A DNA stretch of 64,000 bases from Streptomyces hygroscopicus subsp. hygroscopicus (GTDB taxonomy: Bacteria; Actinomycetota; Actinomycetes; Streptomycetales; Streptomycetaceae): contig NZ_BBOX01000048.1 of assembly GCF_001553455.1 (NCBI RefSeq), forward strand, positions 1 through 64,000, read 5' to 3'. The translations under genes were made by a program, and so were the position numbers. This document shows positions 44,294 through 52,857 of this stretch, in pieces. Every line of letters starts with the position of its first letter. Position 1 is the first letter of the stretch. Under the pieces are notes generated by a model. It searched no databases, had not been told where the DNA came from, and worked only from the letters and a program-made list of their open reading frames with translations.

Positions 44294-45175
44294 CTACCTG
44301 CTGAAGCCGTAGTTCAGCAGCTTCTTCGCGTCCGCGGTGCGGTTGTCCACCGAGGAGGAGGCGAGGACGGTGCCGATGACCGTCTTGCCGTTCCGGGTGG
44401 CGGCGAAGACCAGGCAGTACTTGGCCTCCGGGCCCGAACCGGTCTTGACGCCGATGGTGCCCGAGTAGCTGCCCAGCAGGTTGTTGGTGTTGGTCCACGA
44501 CATGTAGCGGTAACCGCCGTTCTTCGTGGTCACCTTCTGCTTCGTCGACTTCGTCTTCACGACCGTGCGGAAGGTGGAGTACTTCATCGCGCTGCTGGCG
44601 AGCTTGGTCAGATCGCGCGGTGTCGAGTAGTTCGCGCCGTGCCCGATGCCGTCGAACGAGTCGAAGTGGGTGTTCGTCAGCCCGAGCGACTTGGCGGTGC
44701 TGTTCATCTTGCCGATGAACGACTTCACCCGAGCGGCCCGGGTGGAGCCGGTGCCGAACTTGTCCGCCAGCGCGTACGCCGCGTCACAGCCGGACGGGAG
44801 CATCAGCCCGTACAGCAGCTGGCGGACGGTGACCTTGTCGCCGACGATCAGCTTGGCGGAGGAGGCCCAGTTGTTGTCGACGATGTAGTCGCTGTACGCC
44901 TTCTGGACCGTGACCTTGGCGTCCAGGTTGAGGTTCGGCTGCGCGAGCACCACCCGAGCGGTCATGATCTTGGTGGTGGAGCCGGTGGAACGGCGGGTGT
45001 CCGCGGCCTTGGTGAACAGGCTCTTGCCCGTGCCGTTGTTCATCACGAACCCGCCCTTGGCGACGATCGCGGGAGTAGCGGTCGTCGCGGCCTGCGCGGA
45101 GGCGGTGAACGCCCCCGCCGTCAGCACGGCTCCAGCGGTGACCGTGACCGCGGATACGCGACAAAGACCCTTCAT
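44294..45175 (-). CDS. D-alanyl-D-alanine carboxypeptidase (S11 family)
   Basis: A 293-residue exported penicillin-binding protein of low mass. Signal peptide: MKGLCRVSAVTVTAGAVLTA up to AQA. Catalytic motifs: SxxK in GSTTKIM, KTG in GVKTGSG. The SxN box reads LMLPSGCDAA, with Cys where Asn is usual. It would trim D-Ala from peptidoglycan stem peptides. It lacks the C-terminal amphipathic anchor of DacA. ATG at 45175 is chosen at the signal; the longer frame adds no signal-like sequence. Confidence 0.9.
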   Translation of the reverse strand: MKGLCRVSAVTVTAGAVLTAGAFTASAQAATTATPAIVAKGGFVMNNGTGKSLFTKAADTRRSTGSTTKIMTARVVLAQPNLNLDAKVTVQKAYSDYIVDNNWASSAKLIVGDKVTVRQLLYGLMLPSGCDAAYALADKFGTGSTRAARVKSFIGKMNSTAKSLGLTNTHFDSFDGIGHGANYSTPRDLTKLASSAMKYSTFRTVVKTKSTKQKVTTKNGGYRYMSWTNTNNLLGSYSGTIGVKTGSGPEAKYCLVFAATRNGKTVIGTVLASSSVDNRTADAKKLLNYGFSR

Positions 45176-45388
45176 GCCGGTTTTCAACGTCAATATCTCC
45201 AAATGCCCCTGGCCTGCGACCACATAACAGGGCCGCTCCCTGATGAGACGCACGAGAGGGCCCGATGGATGTGCCTTCTGTGAAGACTTCCAGGAAATTC
45301 CCTTGGGCGCACGGACGGCGACGACGCGGTGCCGGACGCCTCCGTCGGGGCCGTCACTCCCCGCGCCCGGCCCCGCCCCGGCGCACGC

Positions 45389-46597
45389 TCACCGCAGCTG
45401 GGCGTCCACCGCGGCCGGGTCGAAGAGGGCGTCGGCCACCATATGGGCGGCGCCCGTGACGCCCGCGCGGGTGGCCAGCGGGGAGAGGACGACCCGCAGA
45501 TCCCGGGTGGCCAGGGGCAGCGAACGGCGGTAGGTGACCTCCCTGATGCCGGCGATCAGGTGTTCCTGGGCATGGGCGAGGCCGCCGCCCACCACCAGGA
45601 TCGAGGGGTTGAGCAGGCTGACCGCGTCGGCGACGCCCTGGCCGAGCAGGCGCCCGGCGTGGCGCAGCAGCCGTACGGCGTCGCCGTTGCCGGAGCGGAC
45701 CAGGTTCACCACGTCGTCGGTGGTGGCCACCTCGTGCCCGGCGGCGGTGAGGTCGCGCACCAGCGCCCAGCCGCCGGTCAGCGCCTCCAGACAGCCGGAG
45801 TTGCCGCAGCGGCACAGGGGCGCGTCCGGGGAGGTCTCGTCGAGCCCGGGGGCGGGGATGTGGCCGATGTCACCGGCCGCGCCCTGGGAGCCGTGGTGGA
45901 GCCGGCCGCCGAGGACGAGACCGGAGCCGATTCCGGTGCCCGCCTTGACGAAGAGCAGGTGCGGGACGTCGGGCCAGTTGACCCGGTGCTCGCCGAGCGC
46001 CATGAGGTTGGTGTCCTTGTCGGCCAGCACCAGGCAGTCGTAGGTGTCGCGGAAGAAGTCCGGCACCGTGTAGCCGTCCCAGCCGGTCATGATGGGCGGG
46101 CTGACCACCCGGCCGGTGCCCGCCTCGACCGGGCCCGGCACCCCGACGCCGATCCCGCGCACCCGGCCGGCGGACTCGCCCGCCTCCTTCAGCAGCCGCT
46201 GGAAGTCGGCGGCCACCTGGCCGAGCACCACCTCCGGGCCCTCGGCCACGCCGAGGTCGCGGCGGTGCGAGGCGCGGACGTCACAGGCCATGTCGGCGAG
46301 CGCGGTGTGCACATGGCTGCCGCCGATGTCGGCGACCAGCAGCACCCCCGAGTCGGGGCGCAGCCGGAAGGAGCCGGCGGGGCGGCCGCCGGTGGAGTCG
46401 GCCGCGCCGGAGACCTCCAGATAGCCCGCCTCGCTCAGCGCCTCCAGCCGGGTGGCCATGGTGGACCGGGAGAGGCCGGTGGCCGCCATCAGCTGGGCCC
46501 GGGTGGTCGCCCGGCCGCCGCGGATGAGCGCCAGTACCGCCCCCGGGCCCGTGGGATGCGCCTGTGCTGGCTGACCTGCCGAGACCGCCTCCGTCAC
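45389..46597 (-). CDS. ROK-family transcriptional regulator/sugar kinase-like
   Basis: A 402-residue ROK repressor. The N-terminal winged helix includes TTRAQLMAATGLSRSTMATR (about residues 30-49). The ROK kinase-like body starts LLVADIGGSHVHTALADM, and the zinc motif is CRCGNSGCLEA. GTG at 46597 has GGAGGA nine bases upstream. It is divergent from the epimerase gene, with 170 bases between the starts, and is the likely sugar-sensing regulator of the epimerase-kinase-symporter set. In-frame sequence to 46723 upstream is unlikely to be coding. Confidence 0.92.
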   Translation of the reverse strand: MTEAVSAGQPAQAHPTGPGAVLALIRGGRATTRAQLMAATGLSRSTMATRLEALSEAGYLEVSGAADSTGGRPAGSFRLRPDSGVLLVADIGGSHVHTALADMACDVRASHRRDLGVAEGPEVVLGQVAADFQRLLKEAGESAGRVRGIGVGVPGPVEAGTGRVVSPPIMTGWDGYTVPDFFRDTYDCLVLADKDTNLMALGEHRVNWPDVPHLLFVKAGTGIGSGLVLGGRLHHGSQGAAGDIGHIPAPGLDETSPDAPLCRCGNSGCLEALTGGWALVRDLTAAGHEVATTDDVVNLVRSGNGDAVRLLRHAGRLLGQGVADAVSLLNPSILVVGGGLAHAQEHLIAGIREVTYRRSLPLATRDLRVVLSPLATRAGVTGAAHMVADALFDPAAVDAQLR

Positions 46598-46767
46598 TGG
46601 CCCCTGTCCTCCGCTGCTCACGCTCTGTTCGGTACCGCGTACACCGTACCTCCCTTTACGACCGATCCCAAGAAAACTTATGTATTGCCTCCGCGCAAAA
46701 GATGCGTAACATCGAGCACGCAATGACGCAGAGCGCGCCCGAAGGGCAGGCAGCAGAAGGGATCGTC

Positions 46768-47634
46768 ATGAACGACCTCGGAGTGCACGCACTCGTGTGG
46801 ACCGGCGACTGGACGCCCGAAGGCGCCCGGACCGCCGCCGCGCGCAGCCGCGCGGCCGGGTACGACCTGGTCGAGATCTCCCTCCACGACCCCGGGATCG
46901 TCGATGTGAAGGCCACCCGCGAGGTGCTCGCCGAGTACGGCCTCGGCGTCGCCTGCTCCCGCGGCCTCGCCTTCGACTCCGACGTCTCCTCCGACGACCC
47001 CGAGACCGCCGCCCGCGGCGAGGCGCTGCTGCGCCAGGCCCTGCACATCACCCACGACCTGGGCGGCGACTACTTCGGCGGGGTGCTCTACAGCGCGCTC
47101 GGCAAGTACGGCCACCCGCCGACCCCCAAGGGCCGTGAGCACGCCGTCCAGGCCGTGCGCAGGCTGGCCGCCGAGGCCGACGGGCTCGGGGTGACCCTCG
47201 GCCTGGAGGTCGTCAACCGCTACGAGTCCAACCTGGTCAACACCGCCCAGCAGGGCCTGGAGCTGATCGACGAGATCGGCGCGGCCAATGTGGTGGTCCA
47301 CCTGGACACGTACCACATGAACATCGAGGAGCAGGACTTCTCCCGCCCGGTCCGGGCCTGCGGCGACCGCCTCGGATACGTCCACATCGGCGAGTCCAAC
47401 CGCGGCTACCTCGGCTCCGGCACCGTGGACTTCCCCGCCTTCTTCCACGCCCTCGCGGACATCGGCTACCAGGGACCGATCACCTTCGAGTCCTTCTCCT
47501 CCGCCGTCGTCGCCCCCGGCCTCTCCCACGACCTCGCCGTCTGGCGCGATCTGTGGTCCGACGGCGCCGACCTCGCCGCGCACGCCCGCTCGTACATCGC
47601 CGACCAGCTCAAGGCCGCCCACGCGACGGTCTGA
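46768..47634 (+). CDS. Sugar epimerase/isomerase (D-tagatose 3-epimerase-like TIM barrel)
   Basis: A 288-residue TIM-barrel protein of the AP endonuclease 2 superfamily. Metal-ligand regions fit ketose 3-epimerases: LEVVNRYESN (Glu), VVVHLDTYHMNIEE (Asp and His), YVHIGESNRGYLGSG and ITFESFSS (Glu). Such enzymes epimerise ketoses at C3. ATG at 46768 has AGAAGGGA upstream; ATG at 46723 is an alternative with a weaker site. First gene of the catabolic run, opposite the ROK regulator. Confidence 0.9.
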   Translation: MNDLGVHALVWTGDWTPEGARTAAARSRAAGYDLVEISLHDPGIVDVKATREVLAEYGLGVACSRGLAFDSDVSSDDPETAARGEALLRQALHITHDLGGDYFGGVLYSALGKYGHPPTPKGREHAVQAVRRLAAEADGLGVTLGLEVVNRYESNLVNTAQQGLELIDEIGAANVVVHLDTYHMNIEEQDFSRPVRACGDRLGYVHIGESNRGYLGSGTVDFPAFFHALADIGYQGPITFESFSSAVVAPGLSHDLAVWRDLWSDGADLAAHARSYIADQLKAAHATV

Positions 47635-47731
47635 GCACCCACCCGGCCCGGCCGCCCCACACCGGCCGACCGCTCGTCCCCCCTGAGCACTCCATCCCGT
47701 AAACTCCCCGAAACCGCCGAAAGCGCCCGCT

Positions 47732-48352
47732 ATGACTCCCCAGCAACTCCTTGAGCGCGCTCAGCGCCTGGCCGACGCAGACGGCCGCCGCCTGCTCGGT
47801 ATCGCCGGACCGCCCGGGGCCGGCAAGACCACCCTGGCCGAGTACCTGGTCGACGCCCTCGGCGCCGACCGGGCCGTCCTGGTGCCGATGGACGGCTTCC
47901 ACCTCGCCGACGTCGAACTGCGGCGGCTCGGTCTGACCGGCCGCAAGGGCGCACCGGAGACCTTCGACCCGTACGGCTACACCGCGCTGCTGCGGCGGCT
48001 GCGGGCGCCGCGGCCCGGGGAGACGGTGTACGCGCCGGGATTCGACCGCGAGCTCGAGCAGCCGGTCGCGGGCACCATCCCGGTACCGCCGGAGATCCCG
48101 CTGGTGATCACCGAGGGGAACTACCTGCTGCTCGACGAGGCGCCCTGGCTCCCGGTCCGCGAGCTGCTGGACGAGAGCTGGTGGGTCGACCTGGACACCG
48201 AGGAGCGGGTGCGCCGGCTCATCGACCGCCATGAGCGGTTCGGCAAGCCGCGGGACGAGGCCGAGCGCTTCGTCCTCACCTCCGACGAGGCCAACGCCCG
48301 TCTGGTCGCCCCCGGGCGGACGGCCGCCGACTTCGTGGTGAGGGGCGGCTGA
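47732..48352 (+). CDS. P-loop nucleoside/sugar kinase (uridine kinase-like)
   Basis: A 206-residue P-loop kinase. Walker A is GIAGPPGAGKTTLAEYL, followed by the uridine-kinase/pantothenate-kinase-type MDGFHLAD (acceptor-site Asp). LVITEGNYLLLDEAPW carries the Walker B region and WVDLDTEERVRRLIDRH the lid. The family name implies nucleosides, but neighbours (sugar epimerase, SSS symporter, ROK regulator) point to a sugar substrate; that is inference. Its TGA overlaps the symporter ATG by one base, so the two are coupled. Confidence 0.85.
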   Translation: MTPQQLLERAQRLADADGRRLLGIAGPPGAGKTTLAEYLVDALGADRAVLVPMDGFHLADVELRRLGLTGRKGAPETFDPYGYTALLRRLRAPRPGETVYAPGFDRELEQPVAGTIPVPPEIPLVITEGNYLLLDEAPWLPVRELLDESWWVDLDTEERVRRLIDRHERFGKPRDEAERFVLTSDEANARLVAPGRTAADFVVRGG

Positions 48353-50031
48353 TGACCGGCACCCTGAACCTGGGAGCCGTCGACTGGTTCCTGCTCGCCG
48401 TCTACTTCGGCGCGATCATCGCCATCGGCATCACCACCAAGCGGGCCGTCCACACCACCGGTGACTTCTTCCTGGCCGGGCGCTCGATGCCCGCCTGGAT
48501 CACCGGCCTGGCCTTCATATCCGCCAACCTCGGCGCCCTGGAGATCATCGGCGGCGCGGCCAACGGCGCCCAGTACGGCGCCGCCGCGGTGCACTTCTAC
48601 TGGCTCGGGGCCATCCCCGCGATGGTCTTCCTCGGCGTCGTGATGATGCCGTTCTACTACTCGACGCGGGTGCACAGCGTCTCGGAGTATCTGCGCCGCC
48701 GCTTCAACAACCAGACGCACCTGCTCAACAGCGTCGTCTTCGCGGTCGCCCAGATGCTCCTGGCGGGCGTCAACCTCTTCGCGCTCGCCCTGATCGTCAA
48801 GCTGCTGATCGGCTGGCCGCTGTGGCTGTCCATCCTGCTGTCGGCGGTCTTCGTCCTCGCGTACATCACCCTGGGCGGGCTCGCGGGAGCGATCTACGGC
48901 GAGGTGCTGCAGTTCTTCGTCATCCTCGCCGGGCTGATCCCGATCGTCGTCATCGGACTGCACTACGTGGGCGGCTTCAGCGGTCTCAGGGAGGCCGTGC
49001 AGGACCCCAGCCTGCTGCACACCTGGCAGGGGACCGCACCGGGCCACTGGACCAATCCGCTCGGCGACTGGATCGGCCTGGCGATGGGCGAGGGCTTCGT
49101 CCTCGCCTTCGGCTACTGGACCACCAACTTCGCCGAGGTCCAGCGGTCCCTGGCCGCCAAGGACCTCAACGCGGCCCGCCGCACCCCGCTGATCGCCGCC
49201 TTCCCCAAGATGGCGCTCCCGCTGTTCACCGTGGTCCCCGGCATGATCGCGCTGGTCATCATCCCCAAGCTGGGGCAGCCCGGCGGGCCCACGTACAACG
49301 ACGTCATCCCGGAGATGATGCAGCGCTTCCTGCCGAACGGCGTGCTCGGCATCGCGCTCACCGGCCTGCTCGCCGCCTTCATGGCGGGCATGGCGGCCAA
49401 CATATCCGGCTTCAACACGGTCTTCACCTACGACATCTGGAAGCCGTACGTGGTCAGGGGGCGCGACGACCGCTACTACCTCAAGGCCGGGCGCTACGCC
49501 ACGGTCGCGGGCATCGCGGTGAGCGTCGCCGCCGCGTTCGTCGCCTCCGAGTACAACAACATCCAGAACTACATCCAGCTGCTGTTCTCGTTCTTCAACT
49601 CGCCGCTGTTCGCGACCTTCCTGCTGGCGATGTTCTGGAAGCGGGTCACCCCGTGGGCGGGCTTCTGGGGCATGCTGTCCGGCACCGTCGCGGCGGCCAC
49701 CGCCCACCTCTCCGCCTACCACATCGGCTGGTTCTACCCCGGCGGCCAGGTCGGCCCGCACGACACCATCAACGCCCAGATGGCCAACTTCTACGGGGCG
49801 CTCTTCGCCTTCGTCGTGGACGTGCTCGTCACCGTCGCGGTCACCTTCGTCACCAAGCCCAAGCCGGTCGCCGAACTGGCCGGCCTGGTCTGGGGCCTGC
49901 CCGACCCCGACTCGCCGGACGCCCACGAGGCGACCGTGCGGCAGCCCTGGTGGAAGTCCCCGGTGGTGCTGGGATGCATCATCCTGGCACTGACGGCGGG
50001 CCTGAGCGTCTGGCTGGTGGTGGCCGTATGA
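48352..50031 (+). CDS. Sodium:solute symporter (SSS family)
   Basis: A 559-residue symporter with about 14 membrane helices. Typical SSS stretches are AVYFGAIIAIGITTKRAVHT, DFFLAGRSMPAWITGLAFIS, SEYLRRRFNN and GEGFVLAFGYWTTNFAEVQR. The pattern resembles sugar carriers of the SGLT/vSGLT branch. It would import the substrate of the neighbouring kinase and epimerase. It is coupled to the kinase gene (TGATG) and is followed directly by a small membrane-protein gene. Confidence 0.93.
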   Translation: MTGTLNLGAVDWFLLAVYFGAIIAIGITTKRAVHTTGDFFLAGRSMPAWITGLAFISANLGALEIIGGAANGAQYGAAAVHFYWLGAIPAMVFLGVVMMPFYYSTRVHSVSEYLRRRFNNQTHLLNSVVFAVAQMLLAGVNLFALALIVKLLIGWPLWLSILLSAVFVLAYITLGGLAGAIYGEVLQFFVILAGLIPIVVIGLHYVGGFSGLREAVQDPSLLHTWQGTAPGHWTNPLGDWIGLAMGEGFVLAFGYWTTNFAEVQRSLAAKDLNAARRTPLIAAFPKMALPLFTVVPGMIALVIIPKLGQPGGPTYNDVIPEMMQRFLPNGVLGIALTGLLAAFMAGMAANISGFNTVFTYDIWKPYVVRGRDDRYYLKAGRYATVAGIAVSVAAAFVASEYNNIQNYIQLLFSFFNSPLFATFLLAMFWKRVTPWAGFWGMLSGTVAAATAHLSAYHIGWFYPGGQVGPHDTINAQMANFYGALFAFVVDVLVTVAVTFVTKPKPVAELAGLVWGLPDPDSPDAHEATVRQPWWKSPVVLGCIILALTAGLSVWLVVAV

Positions 50032-50045
50032 AGAAGGAGAGCCCC

Positions 50046-50267
50046 ATGACCCCGGGAAAGACCTTTGACGTGCGATGGCTGATCGCCGGGCTGCTCGGCC
50101 TCTACGGCGCGGTGCTGACCGTCCTCGGCCTCACCGACAGCGCCGCCGAGGTGGCCAAGGCGGACGGCATCCGCATCAACCTGTGGATCGGCCTCGGCCT
50201 GCTGGCCGTCGCCACCGCCTTCGCGGCCTGGGCCAAGCTGGCCCCGCAGGGGCGCGACGGGAGCTGA
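50046..50267 (+). CDS. Small membrane protein, likely partner of the SSS symporter
   Basis: A 73-residue protein with two membrane helices (WLIAGLLGLYGAVLTVLGL and INLWIGLGLLAVATAFAAW) joined by a short loop DSAAEVAKADGIR. ATG at 50046 is chosen because AAGGAGAG lies just upstream; ATG at 50028 overlaps the symporter stop. Several SSS carriers have tiny two-helix partners encoded next to them, which suggests an accessory subunit. I do not recognise a named family. Confidence 0.75.
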   Translation: MTPGKTFDVRWLIAGLLGLYGAVLTVLGLTDSAAEVAKADGIRINLWIGLGLLAVATAFAAWAKLAPQGRDGS

Positions 50268-50281
50268 ACCGGCGTTTTGCG

Positions 50282-50315
50282 CGGCGGCCCCTGCCCGGTC
50301 GGGCAGGGGCCGCCG
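50282..50315. terminator. Palindromic terminator after the symporter operon
   Basis: Perfect 16-bp arms (50282-50297 and 50300-50315) with GT between. Convergent TetR gene beyond. Confidence 0.85.
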
Positions 50316-50468
50316 TACGTCAGCGGCGCATGGTCCGCGCGCCGGTCCCGGTGCCGGTATAGCCGGCCGAGCGGGGTGGGCGGCCGGAGGGCTGCCGCCA
50401 CCGCGTCATGGTCGGCGCGGTCCGCCACCGGGTGACCCGACCGATCCCCCGGCCGGCGACGGCCGCGG

Positions 50469-51068
50469 TCACGCCCGCAATGCCTCGATCGCGGTGTCGA
50501 TCGCGGCCAGGGCCGCGGTCCTGTCGAGATCTGCCCTCGACACGAGCGAGAGGCCCTGGACGAGGTAGAGCAGGAGCTGGGCCTGGGCCTCCGGGCGGGC
50601 GTCGTCGGTGACCTCTCCGGCGGCCTGGGCGCGGCGGAGTGCGTCGGTGACGATGTCGGTGAACCGGCGATAGGAGCGGGTGACGATCTCCGTGGCTTCG
50701 CTGTCGTGGGGGACGAGTTCGGCGGTCGTGTTGCCGACCAGGCAGCCGTGCGGCACGCCCACGTCGGAGATCAGCTCGTCCAGGCGTACCGGATGGGTCA
50801 GGATCTCGCGAAGCGCCGGCAGGAGCGGGCTGGTGTCGAGTGCGGCGGTCAGGTGCCGCTCGTACACGTCCCAGTAGAGCCGGACGGCGTCGAGGTAGAA
50901 GCGGCGCTTGTCGCCGAAGGTCCCGTAGAGGCTGCCGCGTTCGACGGCCAGCGCGTCGACCAGGTCCTGGATCGATGTCGCCCCGTATCCCCGGGACCAG
51001 AACAGCTCCAGTGCGCGCGCCAGCGTCTGGTCCTTGTCGAATCCACGGGGGCGTCCGGTTCGTGCCAC
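50469..51068 (-). CDS. TetR-family transcriptional regulator
   Basis: A 199-residue TetR protein. The helix-turn-helix is ATSIQDLVDALAVERGSLYG, followed by TFGDKRRFYLDAV. The C-terminal part has the tetracycline-repressor-like C-terminal fold (PHGCLVGNTTAEL), common among regulators of reactive-aldehyde or quinone-responsive SDR genes. GTG at 51068 opens RTGRPRGFD; an upstream ATG at 51104 is the alternative. Divergent from an SDR pair with a clear operator between. Confidence 0.92.
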   Translation of the reverse strand: MARTGRPRGFDKDQTLARALELFWSRGYGATSIQDLVDALAVERGSLYGTFGDKRRFYLDAVRLYWDVYERHLTAALDTSPLLPALREILTHPVRLDELISDVGVPHGCLVGNTTAELVPHDSEATEIVTRSYRRFTDIVTDALRRAQAAGEVTDDARPEAQAQLLLYLVQGLSLVSRADLDRTAALAAIDTAIEALRA

Positions 51069-51083
51069 CTGCCCGACGCTACA

Positions 51084-51116
51084 ACTTCTTGACAGGTCGT
51101 TCAAGAAGTCATAGCT
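51084..51116 (+). promoter_or_regulatory. TetR operator overlapping a consensus promoter
   Basis: ACTTCTTGA (51084-51092) and TCAAGAAGT (51101-51109) are perfect 9-bp arms eight bases apart. TTGACA (51089-51094) and ATAGCT (51111-51116) form a 16-base-spaced promoter for the SDR genes. The operator covers the -35 and most of the spacer, so binding should block transcription. Confidence 0.8.
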
Positions 51117-51186
51117 TCCATCACATCACTTTTTGAACGGCCGCACAGAAGTCGGCGGCCATGTGTCGGGCACGAAGGGCGACGCC

Positions 51187-51936
51187 ATGGAGTTCGCGGG
51201 AAAGACAGCACTCATCACCGGATCCGGCGCGATCGGGGGACTCGGGCACGCGACGGCCAGGGTCCTGGCCTCGCAGGGAGCCGACCTGATCATCACCGGC
51301 ACCGATCCGGAGCGCGGCGCCCAGGTCGTGGAGGACCTCCGCGCGGCCGGTGGCGAGTCCACCGGGACGGCGCGTTTCGTCGCGGCCGATGTGGCCGACC
51401 CGGCGGCCGTGCGCCGGCTGGCCGACGACGCCGGAGCCGTGGACATATTGATCAACAATGCGAGCCTCATGACGCTCGCCCCGACCACCGAGCAGGACAT
51501 CGCGACGTACGACGCCGCCTTCGCGGTCAATGTGCGTGCGCCGTTCCTGCTCACCGCGCTGCTCGCGACGAAAATGGCCGCGGGCGGCGGCGGCAGCATC
51601 GTCAACGTCAGCTCTACCGCGGCCGGCCTCGGCATGCCGGGAATGGCTGTTTACGGCGCCACCAAGGCGGCGATCGAATCGTTGACCCGCACCTGGGCGG
51701 CAGAGTTCGCCGCGTCGAACGTGCGCGTCAACGCTGTCGCTCCGGGCCCGATGCGCACTTCGAAGGTGGTCGCGGCGATGGGCCCGGACATGGGCGGCAT
51801 GGGCCTGACCACCGCGCTCAAGCGCACCTCCGACCCGGCCGAAGTGGCCCAGGTGATCGCTTTTCTCGCCAGCGACCGAGCCAGTTATATGACCGGGGCG
51901 ATCGTGGCCGCTGACGGTGGCCGGACCGCGATCTGA
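51187..51936 (+). CDS. Short-chain dehydrogenase/reductase
   Basis: A 249-residue classical SDR. The cofactor loop is GSGAIGGLGHATARVL (an atypical spacing with an inserted Ile-Gly), NNAS replaces NNAG, and the catalytic YGATK is present. The C-terminus ends TGAIVAADGGRTAI. ATG at 51187 has GAAGGG upstream. It is the first gene after the TetR operator; a second SDR follows 90 bases later. Substrate unknown. Confidence 0.9.
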   Translation: MEFAGKTALITGSGAIGGLGHATARVLASQGADLIITGTDPERGAQVVEDLRAAGGESTGTARFVAADVADPAAVRRLADDAGAVDILINNASLMTLAPTTEQDIATYDAAFAVNVRAPFLLTALLATKMAAGGGGSIVNVSSTAAGLGMPGMAVYGATKAAIESLTRTWAAEFAASNVRVNAVAPGPMRTSKVVAAMGPDMGGMGLTTALKRTSDPAEVAQVIAFLASDRASYMTGAIVAADGGRTAI

Positions 51937-52026
51937 GGCCGCCGGCCGAATACTGCCCCGTACCAACGGGGACAGCCGTCATTCGTCACACCACGCGCCG
52001 CGGCGCCACATAAGGAGAAAGAGTCC

Positions 52027-52776
52027 ATGGGTCGTCTTGACGGAAAGCACGCACTGATCACAGGAGGGACGAGCGGCATCGGCCTGGAGACGGCCCGTCA
52101 GTTCCTCGCCGAGGGAGCGTCTGTCGCGATCACCGGCCGCTCGCGGGAAAGACTGGACGAGGCCGCCCGGCAGCTGGCGGGTCCGCTGCTGACCATCGTC
52201 AGCGACGCCGGTGACGTACCCGGCCAGGCGGCGCTCGCATCGCGGCTGCGGGCGGAATGGCCCAAGCTCGACATTCTGATGAGCAACGCCGCCGACATCA
52301 CCCATCTCCCGATCGAGGAATGGACCGAGGAGGCATTCGACAGGCTCCTCGCGACCAATCTGAAATCGCCGTTCTTCTTGATCAGAGATCTGCTGCCGCT
52401 CTTCTCGCGGCAATCCTCGGTCATTCTCGTCGGTTCGGTTTCCGCCTTCATCGGACACGAGAACGCGACGGTCTACGGTGCGGCCAAGGCGGGCCTGCTG
52501 TCCTATACCCGCGGGCTGACCTATGAGCTGAAGGACCGGGGTATCCGTGTCAACGGTCTGAGCCCGGGTCCGACGTTCACCAATGCGTTCAAGCCGCTTG
52601 GTCCCGAGCGCCAGGCCGCCGTCTACGAGGAACTTCGGCGGACCGTGCCGCTCCATCGCATAGGGACCGCCACCGAAATGGCGAAGGCAGCCGTCTATCT
52701 CGCCTCGGACGAGTCCGCCTACACCGCCGGCACCGTGCTGCGCGTCGATGGCGGCATCGGGGAGCTTGCCTACTAG
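52027..52776 (+). CDS. Short-chain dehydrogenase/reductase
   Basis: A 249-residue SDR with TGGTSGIGLETARQF (cofactor loop), SNAAD in place of NNAG, VSAFIG around the serine, and YGAAK as the catalytic pair. The end is AGTVLRVDGGIGEL. Strong ribosome site AAGGAGAAAG upstream of ATG 52027. It probably forms one transcriptional unit with the SDR before it, under the TetR regulator. The substrate is unknown. Confidence 0.9.
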   Translation: MGRLDGKHALITGGTSGIGLETARQFLAEGASVAITGRSRERLDEAARQLAGPLLTIVSDAGDVPGQAALASRLRAEWPKLDILMSNAADITHLPIEEWTEEAFDRLLATNLKSPFFLIRDLLPLFSRQSSVILVGSVSAFIGHENATVYGAAKAGLLSYTRGLTYELKDRGIRVNGLSPGPTFTNAFKPLGPERQAAVYEELRRTVPLHRIGTATEMAKAAVYLASDESAYTAGTVLRVDGGIGELAY

Positions 52777-52800
52777 CCAGGGCCTGCCGTGCGACGCGGC

Positions 52801-52833
52801 CGGGCCGGATGCGCCTGGTGCGCGTCCGGCCCG
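52801..52833. terminator. Hairpin between the SDR pair and hemB
   Basis: CGGGCCGGATGCGC (52801-52814) pairs with GCGCGTCCGGCCCG (52820-52833), with one wobble, between convergent genes. Confidence 0.75.
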
Positions 52834-52857
52834 TTCCGTCCCTCTCAGGGGGAGGTG

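Noticed and set aside
41897..44498. 874-residue extended peptidase ORF
   Set aside because: The signal peptide begins at 43376; the extension reads through the AMIN-like gene on the other strand.
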